A stretch of DNA of 64,000 bases from the NCBI GenBank assembly GCA_045106235.1, contig JBGCEJ010000037.1:1-64000 (forward strand), written 5' to 3'. Of the stretch, positions 25,188 to 34,061 are shown one piece after another (the first letter of the stretch is position 1; each line of letters starts with the position of its first letter). Position numbers and translations under genes: made by a program. Under the pieces are notes generated by a model. It ran no database searches and was not told the DNA's origin. It saw only the letters and a list, made by a program, of their open reading frames with translations. This DNA is from UBA4427 sp045106235. Lineage in GTDB: Bacteria > Myxococcota_A > UBA9160 > UBA4427.

Positions 25188-26369
25188 ATGAAGCCCCGGA
25201 GCCCCTTCGAATACGATCCCTTCAAGCCCGACTTCCAAGCACGGTCACACGAGGTCTACCGGCGGCTGCGCGATGAGCATCCGGTCTACCATAATGAAGC
25301 GCGAAATTTCTGGGCGATCTCGCGATTTGAGGACGTCTGGGCGGCGACACTTAATCTGGAATCGCTGACGACCGAGGGTATGGAAGAAGCCAAGGCCCTT
25401 AAACCGATGCTCAATTTCCTCGACCCGCCGCGTCACGACCAGCTGCGAGCGCTTGTCTCCCGCGCGTTTACGTTCCGCCGCGTTCAGGAGATGGAACCCA
25501 AGATCCGGCGCATCGCGCGGGAATTGATCAGCGATTTCTTTGACCGCGGCGAATGTGACTTCCTCGAGGACTACGCGATCCCCCTCCCCGGCCGCATCAT
25601 CGCGGAAATGATCGGCGTCCCCGAGGAGCGGCGCAAAGAGTTCTTGGGATATACCCGCGCCATCGCCCTTGGCGACCAATCTAAATCTCTCACCGAAACG
25701 ATCAGAGATCCCGCGGCCAAGATCTACAACGAGTTCGGCCTGCTCATCGAAGAACGCCTAAAAAGCCGACAGGACGATCTCATGAGCGCACTGATCGATG
25801 CTGAAATCGACGGCGAGCGACTCACCCGAGACGAAATAGAAGGATTCTGTTTTCAGCTCATCATCGCAGGCAATGACACGACGACAACACTCATCGGCAA
25901 CGGAGCCGTACTCCTCGAACAGCATCCCGACCAGCGCGCCCTGCTCGTGCGTGAACCCGAGCGTATCCCCAAGGCCGTTGAAGAAATGCTTCGCTACGAG
26001 CCGCCCGCACAGGCGCTCCCGCGCAGAGCGAGACAAGAATTGACTCTTCACGGCCAAACAATCCCCGAAGACGCGCGGGTTCTCCTGGTATGGGCCGCCG
26101 CGAATCTTGACGAACGGGAATTCGCTGCCCCCGAGCGCTTCAACGTCGAGCGAAACATCAAGCGGCATCTTGCACTCGGCCATGGTACGCACTTCTGTTT
26201 AGGCGCGTCCCTTGCACGGCTTGAAGCCCGCGTCGCCTTCGAGGAACTCTTAGCGCGAATCCCCGAATACAATTTGACCCGCGAGCCGGAGTGGGTCACC
26301 TCGCGATGGCTTAGGGGGCACGAAGAAATTCCAATCTCGTTCAGCGGCACATCGCAGAAAAGAGTCTAG
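25188..26369 (+). CDS. Cytochrome P450
   Basis: 393 residues. The I helix reads LIIAGNDTTTTLIGNG (A-G-N-D-T-T), the ExxR-region helix VEEMLRYEPP is present, and the heme loop is LGHGTHFCLGASLARLEAR with the axial Cys. LDPPRHDQLRALVSRAFT is the typical C-helix region. This is a classic soluble class I bacterial P450 related to CYP107/CYP125-like groups, which I cannot resolve further. The stop codon shares the palindrome CTAG with the stop of the convergent HD-GYP gene. Confidence 0.94.
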   Translation: MKPRSPFEYDPFKPDFQARSHEVYRRLRDEHPVYHNEARNFWAISRFEDVWAATLNLESLTTEGMEEAKALKPMLNFLDPPRHDQLRALVSRAFTFRRVQEMEPKIRRIARELISDFFDRGECDFLEDYAIPLPGRIIAEMIGVPEERRKEFLGYTRAIALGDQSKSLTETIRDPAAKIYNEFGLLIEERLKSRQDDLMSALIDAEIDGERLTRDEIEGFCFQLIIAGNDTTTTLIGNGAVLLEQHPDQRALLVREPERIPKAVEEMLRYEPPAQALPRRARQELTLHGQTIPEDARVLLVWAAANLDEREFAAPERFNVERNIKRHLALGHGTHFCLGASLARLEARVAFEELLARIPEYNLTREPEWVTSRWLRGHEEIPISFSGTSQKRV

Positions 26370-28870
26370 AGAGACGCCGTTCCTAAATCCGCCCAAGCTG
26401 CCGTCATATTCTCGAGATCAGGGAGATGAGGCTCATCGATCTGATGCGGCTTCATATGTTCGACTGCATAACGAAGGTAAATTTTCTCGCGGACGAAGAG
26501 TTCGTGCAGGTCCCGATCGAGCTTGCCCGATTCGACCAACCGGTCGAGGATGCCGAGGGTTTCGGTCAGCGTATTCCCCTTCTTGTACGGCCGGTCGATC
26601 GCAGTGAGCGCTTCGTACACATCCGCAAGTCCGAGAATCCGGCCCTGCAGGCTCAAGTCTGCCTCGGACAATCCGAGTGGGTAACCTGTCCCGTCGACGT
26701 GCTCGTGATGTGCCCCCGCAATCGCGGGCACGTTCTTCATACCTGACGGGAAAGGGAGTCTCTCCAAAAGCTGAATCGTGGTCGTGACGTGTTGATTGAT
26801 GATTTCACGCTCTGCATCGTTCAGCGTGCCTCTACCAATCTTTAGATTCATGCGCTCATCTTCGTTCAAGAGCGGCTGAGCCTGCCCAAAACGATCCATC
26901 CATTGATATCGTTCAGCAACCTCGTCGACCCGCACGCGGTCAAGATCTTCCATGACCTCGCCGCCGATATTGCACTGAGTGACAAATTCAAGATCTTCGG
27001 TGACCTGAGACTGGCGTAGTCGCCACTCCTGATCCATCGAGAAATTCAGTCCGTGCTGATCCAAGAGCCCCTGTATCGCTTGCCGCTCAAGGTCGCGAAG
27101 GATGATCTCTGCGCGCAGCGTCACAAGCTCAAGCCGGTCGCCAATCTTCTCAAGCTTTGTCGCCTTGTCCATCACATGAACCGGGGTGGCGACCTTGCCG
27201 CAATCATGAAGCAAAGCAGCGATCTTCAGTTCGTACCGTTCTGTGTCTGAAAGAGAAAATTCTTTCAGCGCACCAATTTTATCCGAGCAGGCCGCGTCCG
27301 CGATCATCTCGGTCAGAATGGGAACGCGTCGACAATGATCCCCCGTATACGGGCTCTTCTTATCGATGGCATCGACGGTCAACTCCACGACGCCTTCGAA
27401 CAACCCACGAAGATCGTCGATCAGCCCAACAGTCCCCAAAGCGGCTTCCGTCTGCGTTGTCAGAAGCGCCAACGAAGTCGCGATTTGCTCAGCAAGCTCC
27501 TCAGGATCCGGAACCGATGCGAAGACCAATTCCAAAACCGCGGCTGGATCACCTCCGCCAGACCCAAAGGGAATCACAACGCAGGCCTCACATCGCATCC
27601 CTTGACCGTCATCCAGAGCTGTCCAAACGGAATCATTCGGCGTCTCTCCGCGGAATGCGAGAACAGCCGAACCCCGCTCGATAGCCTGACCTAACAGTTT
27701 CCCCCGTGCCGAGTCGGATTCGATGTGTAGGTCCTGGCCTTCACCCATCGCCCTAAATTCGCCCAAGACGTCCGCCACGTTCCGTTCATATAAAAAGAAA
27801 GCACTTCCGTCCGCCGACGCGAGATCGCTCCCTGCCGGAATCACAGCCCGGGAGACCGCCCCAAGATCCTGAGCTTCAAGCAACTGATCTGCAACCTCCT
27901 GCAGCTTCGCCATAGTCGAGAAATGACCTTCAAGATTCTCAACCATAGAATTGATCGAGGACCCCAGTAGGTCAAACTCATCCCCTGACCTTACGTTCGC
28001 ACGTACAGAGAAGTCTCCGTCCTCGATCGAACGCGTCGTTTCAATCAGTGAATTGAGGGGTCCCGTCCTAACGCGAATTTGCCAAAACGCTATGCCGACA
28101 CTGCCAAGGAGTGCAAGCAAGACCGCGACCGCAAAGCCCTCTTCAAACTCTCTCAGCGGACGGTGAACCGTATCGACGCTCCTTGAGATGCCCACGACCA
28201 ACTCAGGATAGACGTAGGCGAAGTTCAAAAAGAGTGGCCATCGGACAGCGATCTCTTCGCCCCCCGGACCTTCCGCGAAGAAGGGCGTTCGCACGTTCGC
28301 AGATAAGAACTCCGCCGCGATCGGTGCGTTCCTATCCATTGCCTGGTCTGTGAAAAGGATTTCCCCCGAATGGTCGGAGACCCAGTACCGCTCACCCTCC
28401 CCAACACGGCCCGGAACAAATAGAAACTCAGCGGAGAATGTTCCGACGAGCAGGTCTCCCCTCTCTAGCCGCAGTAGTTCTAATTTTCGAAGGCCCACTG
28501 CTCCAGCGGACAACAAGATCACTCCACCTTGCTCGAGTCGCTCAACTTGAGCAGATGAGAATTCGTACGAAGACGGGCTGTCGTGCTCAATGCGCTCGAA
28601 AATACGCTCTGACGCGAGCGACTCAAGGTCCCCCGTGGCTGAAGCGAAAGCGAGATGAGCAGCCCCAATCTCGATCCGCTCAACGATGCCCATCGTTGCG
28701 GATTTCGCCTCACGCGAGAGGGAGGAGGCGGCATCACTCTCAAGCTGCGTTCGCGTACTAAAATAGGCGAGCGTCGAGAAAGCCAAGACGGGCAAGACGG
28801 CGCATGCCGCGAACACGAGAAGCAACCGAATCCCGAAGCGACTATCGATTGCTCCCCTAGAAACGTCCAC
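26366..28870 (-). CDS. Membrane HD-GYP domain phosphodiesterase with HAMP and GAF-like regions
   Basis: 834 residues. One transmembrane helix at about 14-35, an extracytoplasmic sensor to about 240, a second helix near 242-265, then a HAMP segment (LIETTRSIEDGDFSVRA) and a GAF-like region. The C-terminal HD-GYP domain retains LLHDCGKVATP (metal His-Asp), a later HHEHVDGTGYP (GYP motif) and LGLADVYEALT. Intact motifs predict hydrolysis of cyclic di-GMP in response to a periplasmic signal. A long insertion separates the HD and HHE blocks, as in some environmental members. Confidence 0.9.
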   Translation of the reverse strand: MDVSRGAIDSRFGIRLLLVFAACAVLPVLAFSTLAYFSTRTQLESDAASSLSREAKSATMGIVERIEIGAAHLAFASATGDLESLASERIFERIEHDSPSSYEFSSAQVERLEQGGVILLSAGAVGLRKLELLRLERGDLLVGTFSAEFLFVPGRVGEGERYWVSDHSGEILFTDQAMDRNAPIAAEFLSANVRTPFFAEGPGGEEIAVRWPLFLNFAYVYPELVVGISRSVDTVHRPLREFEEGFAVAVLLALLGSVGIAFWQIRVRTGPLNSLIETTRSIEDGDFSVRANVRSGDEFDLLGSSINSMVENLEGHFSTMAKLQEVADQLLEAQDLGAVSRAVIPAGSDLASADGSAFFLYERNVADVLGEFRAMGEGQDLHIESDSARGKLLGQAIERGSAVLAFRGETPNDSVWTALDDGQGMRCEACVVIPFGSGGGDPAAVLELVFASVPDPEELAEQIATSLALLTTQTEAALGTVGLIDDLRGLFEGVVELTVDAIDKKSPYTGDHCRRVPILTEMIADAACSDKIGALKEFSLSDTERYELKIAALLHDCGKVATPVHVMDKATKLEKIGDRLELVTLRAEIILRDLERQAIQGLLDQHGLNFSMDQEWRLRQSQVTEDLEFVTQCNIGGEVMEDLDRVRVDEVAERYQWMDRFGQAQPLLNEDERMNLKIGRGTLNDAEREIINQHVTTTIQLLERLPFPSGMKNVPAIAGAHHEHVDGTGYPLGLSEADLSLQGRILGLADVYEALTAIDRPYKKGNTLTETLGILDRLVESGKLDRDLHELFVREKIYLRYAVEHMKPHQIDEPHLPDLENMTAAWADLGTASL

Positions 28871-28872
28871 GC

Positions 28873-29485
<613 letters not shown>

Positions 29486-29493
<8 letters not shown>

Positions 29494-29938
29494 CGGAAGC
29501 AGCTCGCGCCGTCTGGGTCCAGATTTCTTTCCGATTCACGAACCTCAAGCTGGGCGGAGTCCCTGCCATCATGCTCGGCTTTTGACCCTGTCGATAGGCG
29601 ACCCTCGTCTCGGATTCGCTCCCATCGGATTCACGATGGTGAATCACGAAGACCTCTTCCCCATTGATGGACTCGCCTCGCTCGACTCCAATCACGGAAA
29701 AGGTTGCAGGCGCTGAGTACTCGCCCGTTCCAAAGCGAATCATGCTTTTGCTAATTTCGAAAGTGCGGCCGGCGTGAGACGAGGCCTCTGTCGACCAAAC
29801 CCCAAGAATCTCATCGGGCGGAGGCTCAAGTTCAGCATCACACCCGGAGCTGAGTCCCAGGATCAAGAGGAGTAGGAAAAGGAATCTCGTCGGCCCCTTC
29901 TTCGCGGTCCCCAAAGGCTTTACAATCGATCGCTGCAT
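29486..29938 (-). CDS. Small lipoprotein
   Basis: About 150 residues from the ATG at 29938; the frame extends to 30043. The leader carries a basic n-region, FLFLLLLILG and a lipobox LSSGC, so the mature protein would be anchored through Cys. The body is a compact beta domain (ILGVWSTEAS, RTFEISKSMIRFG, VFVIHHRES, LRFVNRKEIW) of unknown family, similar in layout to small lipocalin-like lipoproteins. Its last codons overlap the pseudopilin start, so the two are likely co-translated. Confidence 0.7.
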
Positions 29939-30124
29939 CTTTGCGTTATCGGCAGATTGGACGTTTTTGTTGAAAGGTTTCCTCGCTCTCTGATCGAGAG
30001 AACCGTTCGAGAGACGGCTCAGAGGAGAGCTTTCCGGGGCCAAAATGCAACAACTAAGTCAAGTATCTCGCGAGATCGCGCGGAGACGTCTCGAAAAGGC
30101 GCCTCGATAGCCGCATCTGCTTCG

Positions 30125-30964
30125 CTAACAATCCCGAACACAGCCTGCTCGACGAGCCCCGAGGATCAAAAGCCCGAGGCCTAACAAGGTCGCCGTCCCT
30201 GGCTCGGGCACAGCGGGTCCAGAACCGATCGTCGAATTCCCGAAAATCAAATTCAGGCCGAAACCAGCGCCGGGAATGCTCGATGTGACGGTGAGGCGAA
30301 AGAGCAGATCGATCTTGCCCGCGCTCCCGAGCTCGGGTGACAAGATGGACCCGAGGTCAATCGTCCGGTCGTCGAGTGTCGCGCTCGCTTCGGCGGCGCT
30401 TGTCAGCGTCTCGCTTAACTGGCTTTCCCCGTCGATGAGGATCTCGAACTCCGCGCTCAGCCCCGACGTCGAACCATCAAAGACGGGATCGAGCAAGCCG
30501 ATCAAAAGATTCTGGGGGTCCTCCAGCCGAGAAGTTGAAACCGTGAACAGCGCCTCGGTCGACAAGACGATATCGATCCCTGTCGCATCCTCGGGAACGT
30601 TCGTCCCCAATTCGACGAGGCCAAAGACATCGCTCTCACCGCCAAGGTCAAAATCGCTCGCGACCTGCGCATTTCCGATCAGCGCTTCCGCAGCGGCCTC
30701 CGTATCAGGCAGCCCAACCGCGAATGCCCGCGCACTCAGCCTTGAAGCCGGCTCGGGCCGATTAATCCCACCCCCTTGTGCCGCAATCGCCTGGCTCCTC
30801 TGCGACCCAATTCCCGATGCGGTCAAGGCGCGGGCTCCTGCGCTCACCGCACGAATGCGCCCCGGAGCATTCCCCACAACGGCACCCGAAATGACGCTCG
30901 CTCCTTCACCCGAGACCGCGGTCGAAACGGAACGGGCGGGCACGGTGATGCCCGATGCGAACAC
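30125..30964 (-). CDS. PEP-CTERM protein lacking its 5' end
   Basis: About 279 codons are open from a GTG at 30964. The body is a beta-rich domain (SDVFGLVELG, IDIVLSTEALFTVST, KIDLLFRLTVTSS) followed by a canonical PEP-CTERM tail (AVPEPGTATLLGLGLLILGARRAG). PEP-CTERM proteins need a Sec signal peptide, but none exists here; the first residues look like the interior of a protein. Immediately beyond 30964 the sequence becomes the interior of an oppositely oriented SDR gene, so the gene appears broken at a rearrangement or assembly junction. Confidence 0.6.
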   Translation of the reverse strand: MFASGITVPARSVSTAVSGEGASVISGAVVGNAPGRIRAVSAGARALTASGIGSQRSQAIAAQGGGINRPEPASRLSARAFAVGLPDTEAAAEALIGNAQVASDFDLGGESDVFGLVELGTNVPEDATGIDIVLSTEALFTVSTSRLEDPQNLLIGLLDPVFDGSTSGLSAEFEILIDGESQLSETLTSAAEASATLDDRTIDLGSILSPELGSAGKIDLLFRLTVTSSIPGAGFGLNLIFGNSTIGSGPAVPEPGTATLLGLGLLILGARRAGCVRDC

Positions 30965-31598
30965 ACCGGTCGTACGTGCAGGGGACGCCTACGCGATGTC
31001 GAAAACTGCGCCTGAAAACTACCTTCGCGATCTCCAGGACGAAGGCGCACCGGTCTCGATTGTCTATCCCCCGGGCGTGATCGGCCCAGACGACCCGGGC
31101 CTCTCCGAAGCGATGTTAGGCATTCAGCAATTCCTTCAGGCGACAGTCCTCGTCACGAGTTCGGGATATCAAACCGTCGATGTCCGCGATGTTTCTGACG
31201 TGCATGCAGCGCTGATTGAGCGGGATCCCGAGGCGGGACGCTTCGTCGCCACGGGCCCCTACCTCCCCTGGTATGAATTTGCAGGATTGCTCGATCGCGC
31301 CGCCGGCATCCGGTTGCCGAGACTCCCCATCCCCGGCCCAGCGATTCGAGCCATCGGCCGGATCGGCGATCTCGTTCGCCCTTTCGTGGACGTGGATCCC
31401 TCTATTTCAAAAGAAGCCACCCGACTGGCGACGCGATGGGTCGAGCTCGACGGCAGCGAAACGGAACGCCTGCTAGGCGTCAAATTCCGTCCCGCGAAAG
31501 AGACTCTTTTCGACACGGTCCGCTGGCTCGCCTCAGAAGGACATGTCGACCGCGACCGCGCGCTCCGGTTCACGCACCCGGGCCGCGGGCGGAATTAG
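30943..31598 (+). pseudogene. C-terminal fragment of an NAD(P)-dependent epimerase/dehydratase (SDR)
   Basis: From about codon MPDANTPVV onward the plus-strand frame reads as the second half of an extended SDR: AYAMSKTAPENYLRDLQ holds the catalytic Tyr-x3-Lys, followed by GAPVSIVYPPGVIGPDDP, TVDVRDVSDVHAAL and a C-terminal substrate domain. The Rossmann half with the GxxGxxG cofactor motif (about 120 residues) is absent. The frame stays open further left, but there it is antisense to the PEP-CTERM gene and has no homology. Without the cofactor site the fragment cannot be an active SDR. Confidence 0.75.
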
Positions 31599-31660
31599 CC
31601 GACGCAGGAACTGCCGAATCCGACTAAGCCGCCTAAGCCCGCATAGGGCCGCCTAGGCGC

Positions 31661-33400
31661 CTAAGCCGCGGCAACGATAGGAAGGCGCAGCCGGACACAA
31701 CTGCCGACGCCTTCTTCGCTTTCGACCTCGAGTGTTCCGCCGTGCTCTCTGGCGATTCCCAAAGCGACGCTGAGGCCGAGCCCGTTTCCGCCTTCCGCAA
31801 GCCGTGTCGTAAAGAAGGGGTCGAAGACCTGCTCGAGGTTCTCTTCGGGCATCCCGCAGCCATCGTCCCGAACTTCGACAACGGCTTTTCCATCTTCGCA
31901 CCGGGCCTTAATTTCGACGCGTTTCGAGCGAGGGCGTGATTCGATGGCGTTCCTCAGCAGATTAACGATCACCTGCTCGATCTCGACCTCGCTGATTTCG
32001 ACGGGAAGAGGAAATTCACCACCGATGATTTCCACATACACCCCATGCTCCCCGCCGAAGCCGCGTGCAAATTCGCATGATCGCTCGATCACGCCGCGTA
32101 AATCCTGGTTCTTCTTGTCTCGATGCTCGCGTGCTGCGAACTGCAGAAGACTCCGCACAATTTCCCCGCAGCGTGCAGCTTGTTCGATGTTCGTCTTGAG
32201 GACTTTCTTCACCAGCTCCGTATCGCCTTCATCCGCGGTCAGCAAAGCGAGTTCTGAGGCCATTCGAATCCCACCGATCGGATTGTTGATCTGATGGGCC
32301 ACGCCCGCCGCGAGCGTGCCCGCCGTGGCGAGGCGGTCTTTGTGGCGGAGCGCGAGCTGAGCCTGATAGAGCTCCCGAAGGTCGCGGAAGATCGTAACGA
32401 TGTGGATCTCGCCTTCGCTCGTATAGAAGCTGCGCGCGCTGACCTCGCCCTCGATCCAATGCCCCCGAACATGTTGAACACGAGACCGATATTTAACGGT
32501 CCTTCCGGGCTCTAAGAGAAGCGCCTCGCTCTGCTCGTTAATACCCTCAAAATCGTCCGCGTGCAGACAGTCGAGATAGCCGCGCCCAAGAAGCGTGCCG
32601 GGAGCACGCCCCATCAACTCCTCCCAGTTTGGAGAGGCATAGATACAGCGATGGCGGGCGTCATATTCCATCATGCAATCGCCCACATTCTCAACCAAAT
32701 CCCGGTATCGCTCCGCCTGAATTCGGATCTGCTTCTGGAGCGCATCCGTCTCTTCGACAGAGCGCTCGAAGTTCCATTCGACGCCTAATGCGGCGAGCAA
32801 CATGAAGCCGACCATGAGTGCCATAGACGGAAAGCGCCAAGTCGTCCAAGCCAACATGTCGCCGCGATAGAGGTAAGTGTCGGTTGTCTGCGCGTAGAGC
32901 GCTGTCACCGCGATTCCGACGAGCACAGCCCCCGTCCAATGAATCGCCGCACGACGCCCCCGAACCCCGTAAGCCACAAGCGGAACAAGCGAAGACATCA
33001 TCACGGCGGGAGCCGATTCTCCACCACTCGCGATCACAAGGCCCACGCTCCAAAAGTAAACCAAGCCGATGGCCCCGTTTGAAATGATTCCGAGCGGCGC
33101 GCCGGCCCGGAACGCGAACAAGAGCCCCGTCGCAGCGACGAAAATGGAGCCCGCATAGACCATCACCGCCGGCACTCCTTGGTTCCATCGACCCAAGAGA
33201 ACCGAAACCGCGATCGACGCTGACAACAGAAGCGTCACAACCATGAAGCGAGCACGATTGCGATCCGAGACATCTGCGGCCCGAAACGACGGGGCAAATA
33301 GGCCATCGAAAAACGAATCGAACCATGAGGCTTCGTCCGACTCGCCATGCGGAGACCGCTTCGTGACGGAATTGCGATCAATCATATTGAGGTCGCTCAA
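31661..33400 (-). CDS. Membrane PAS-containing sensor histidine kinase
   Basis: 579 residues. About six transmembrane helices occupy residues 50-215, followed by a PAS domain (about 235-345, YRDLVENVGDCMMEYDA), an H-box AGVAHQINNPIGGI, and an ATPase with N box NLLRNAIES, G1 DDGCGM, F box FDPFFTT and G2 GNGLGLSV. The phosphoacceptor His is followed by Gln instead of the usual Glu, which could lower phosphatase or autokinase function. No response regulator is adjacent, so it is orphan in this window. Confidence 0.9.
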   Translation of the reverse strand: MSDLNMIDRNSVTKRSPHGESDEASWFDSFFDGLFAPSFRAADVSDRNRARFMVVTLLLSASIAVSVLLGRWNQGVPAVMVYAGSIFVAATGLLFAFRAGAPLGIISNGAIGLVYFWSVGLVIASGGESAPAVMMSSLVPLVAYGVRGRRAAIHWTGAVLVGIAVTALYAQTTDTYLYRGDMLAWTTWRFPSMALMVGFMLLAALGVEWNFERSVEETDALQKQIRIQAERYRDLVENVGDCMMEYDARHRCIYASPNWEELMGRAPGTLLGRGYLDCLHADDFEGINEQSEALLLEPGRTVKYRSRVQHVRGHWIEGEVSARSFYTSEGEIHIVTIFRDLRELYQAQLALRHKDRLATAGTLAAGVAHQINNPIGGIRMASELALLTADEGDTELVKKVLKTNIEQAARCGEIVRSLLQFAAREHRDKKNQDLRGVIERSCEFARGFGGEHGVYVEIIGGEFPLPVEISEVEIEQVIVNLLRNAIESRPRSKRVEIKARCEDGKAVVEVRDDGCGMPEENLEQVFDPFFTTRLAEGGNGLGLSVALGIAREHGGTLEVESEEGVGSCVRLRLPIVAAA

Positions 33401-33570
33401 TAGTGGGTCCCACGATCAGTTCGATGCGCGGAGAATATCACTCGGTTCAAAGCGGGGCGATGGCCCCTGGGCCCGGACTGCGGAACGCGCTGAATCTCCC
33501 TAAGCTAGACCTCTGAACGACGCGGCTCCGAGGACAGCTTCGGGCGCCGCTCCTACAGAGGAAAATCGCG

Positions 33571-33999
33571 ATGCCGACCCGTGAGCAGCTCGAAACCTGG
33601 GCGAAGAACTACGCCGAACTCTGGAACCGAAACGAAAAAGAAGCCTGGATCGAGAACTGGAAAAACGTCTGTTACGGCGATTTCAAGATGTACGACCCCG
33701 TCGGCACACCCCCCAAGTTCGATTTCAACGGCTGCTGCCTCGAGCCCTACGACCTATTTCAGCCCTCCACTCATTTCTACATCGACCCGGAGACGCTCTT
33801 CGTCTGTGGCAACGAAGTCAGCTTCGTCATGACGAACACCTTCACGAAAGACGGTAAGAGCCAGGTCATGAAATCGGTTGAGAACTACCGCTTCGGCGAA
33901 GACGGCAGCTGCGAGATCCGGACCTATTACGATGTCCCGAGTGCTGACGATCCGATTTCGGGGCAGCTCTTCGCGGAGTATTTGCCGGAGGAAAACTAA
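33571..33999 (+). CDS. SnoaL/NTF2-like protein
   Basis: 142 residues, ATG preceded by GAGGAAA. The cone-shaped alpha+beta fold is suggested by the N-terminal helix AKNYAELWNRNEKEAW, a DFKMYDPVGTPP strand, a TLFVCGNEVSFVMTNTF central strand pair and a C-terminal ENYRFGEDGSCEIRTYYD pair. Members include ketosteroid isomerases, dehydratases and polyketide cyclases; catalytic residues cannot be assigned. It faces the hybrid kinase gene tail to tail. Confidence 0.78.
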   Translation: MPTREQLETWAKNYAELWNRNEKEAWIENWKNVCYGDFKMYDPVGTPPKFDFNGCCLEPYDLFQPSTHFYIDPETLFVCGNEVSFVMTNTFTKDGKSQVMKSVENYRFGEDGSCEIRTYYDVPSADDPISGQLFAEYLPEEN

Positions 34000-34061
34000 G
34001 CGGCCGAGGGCGGCTCGTGAAATCTCTAATTCGCGGGAAGCAGCCCGCCCCTAGAGCCAAC

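Noticed and set aside
30276..30942. Left half of the plus-strand frame that continues into the SDR fragment
   Set aside because: This part is antisense to the PEP-CTERM protein, whose tail motif is convincing; only the right part reads as SDR.
34033..34048. GCGGG/CCCGC hairpin between convergent genes
   Set aside because: Five base pairs with no T tract; too weak to call a terminator.
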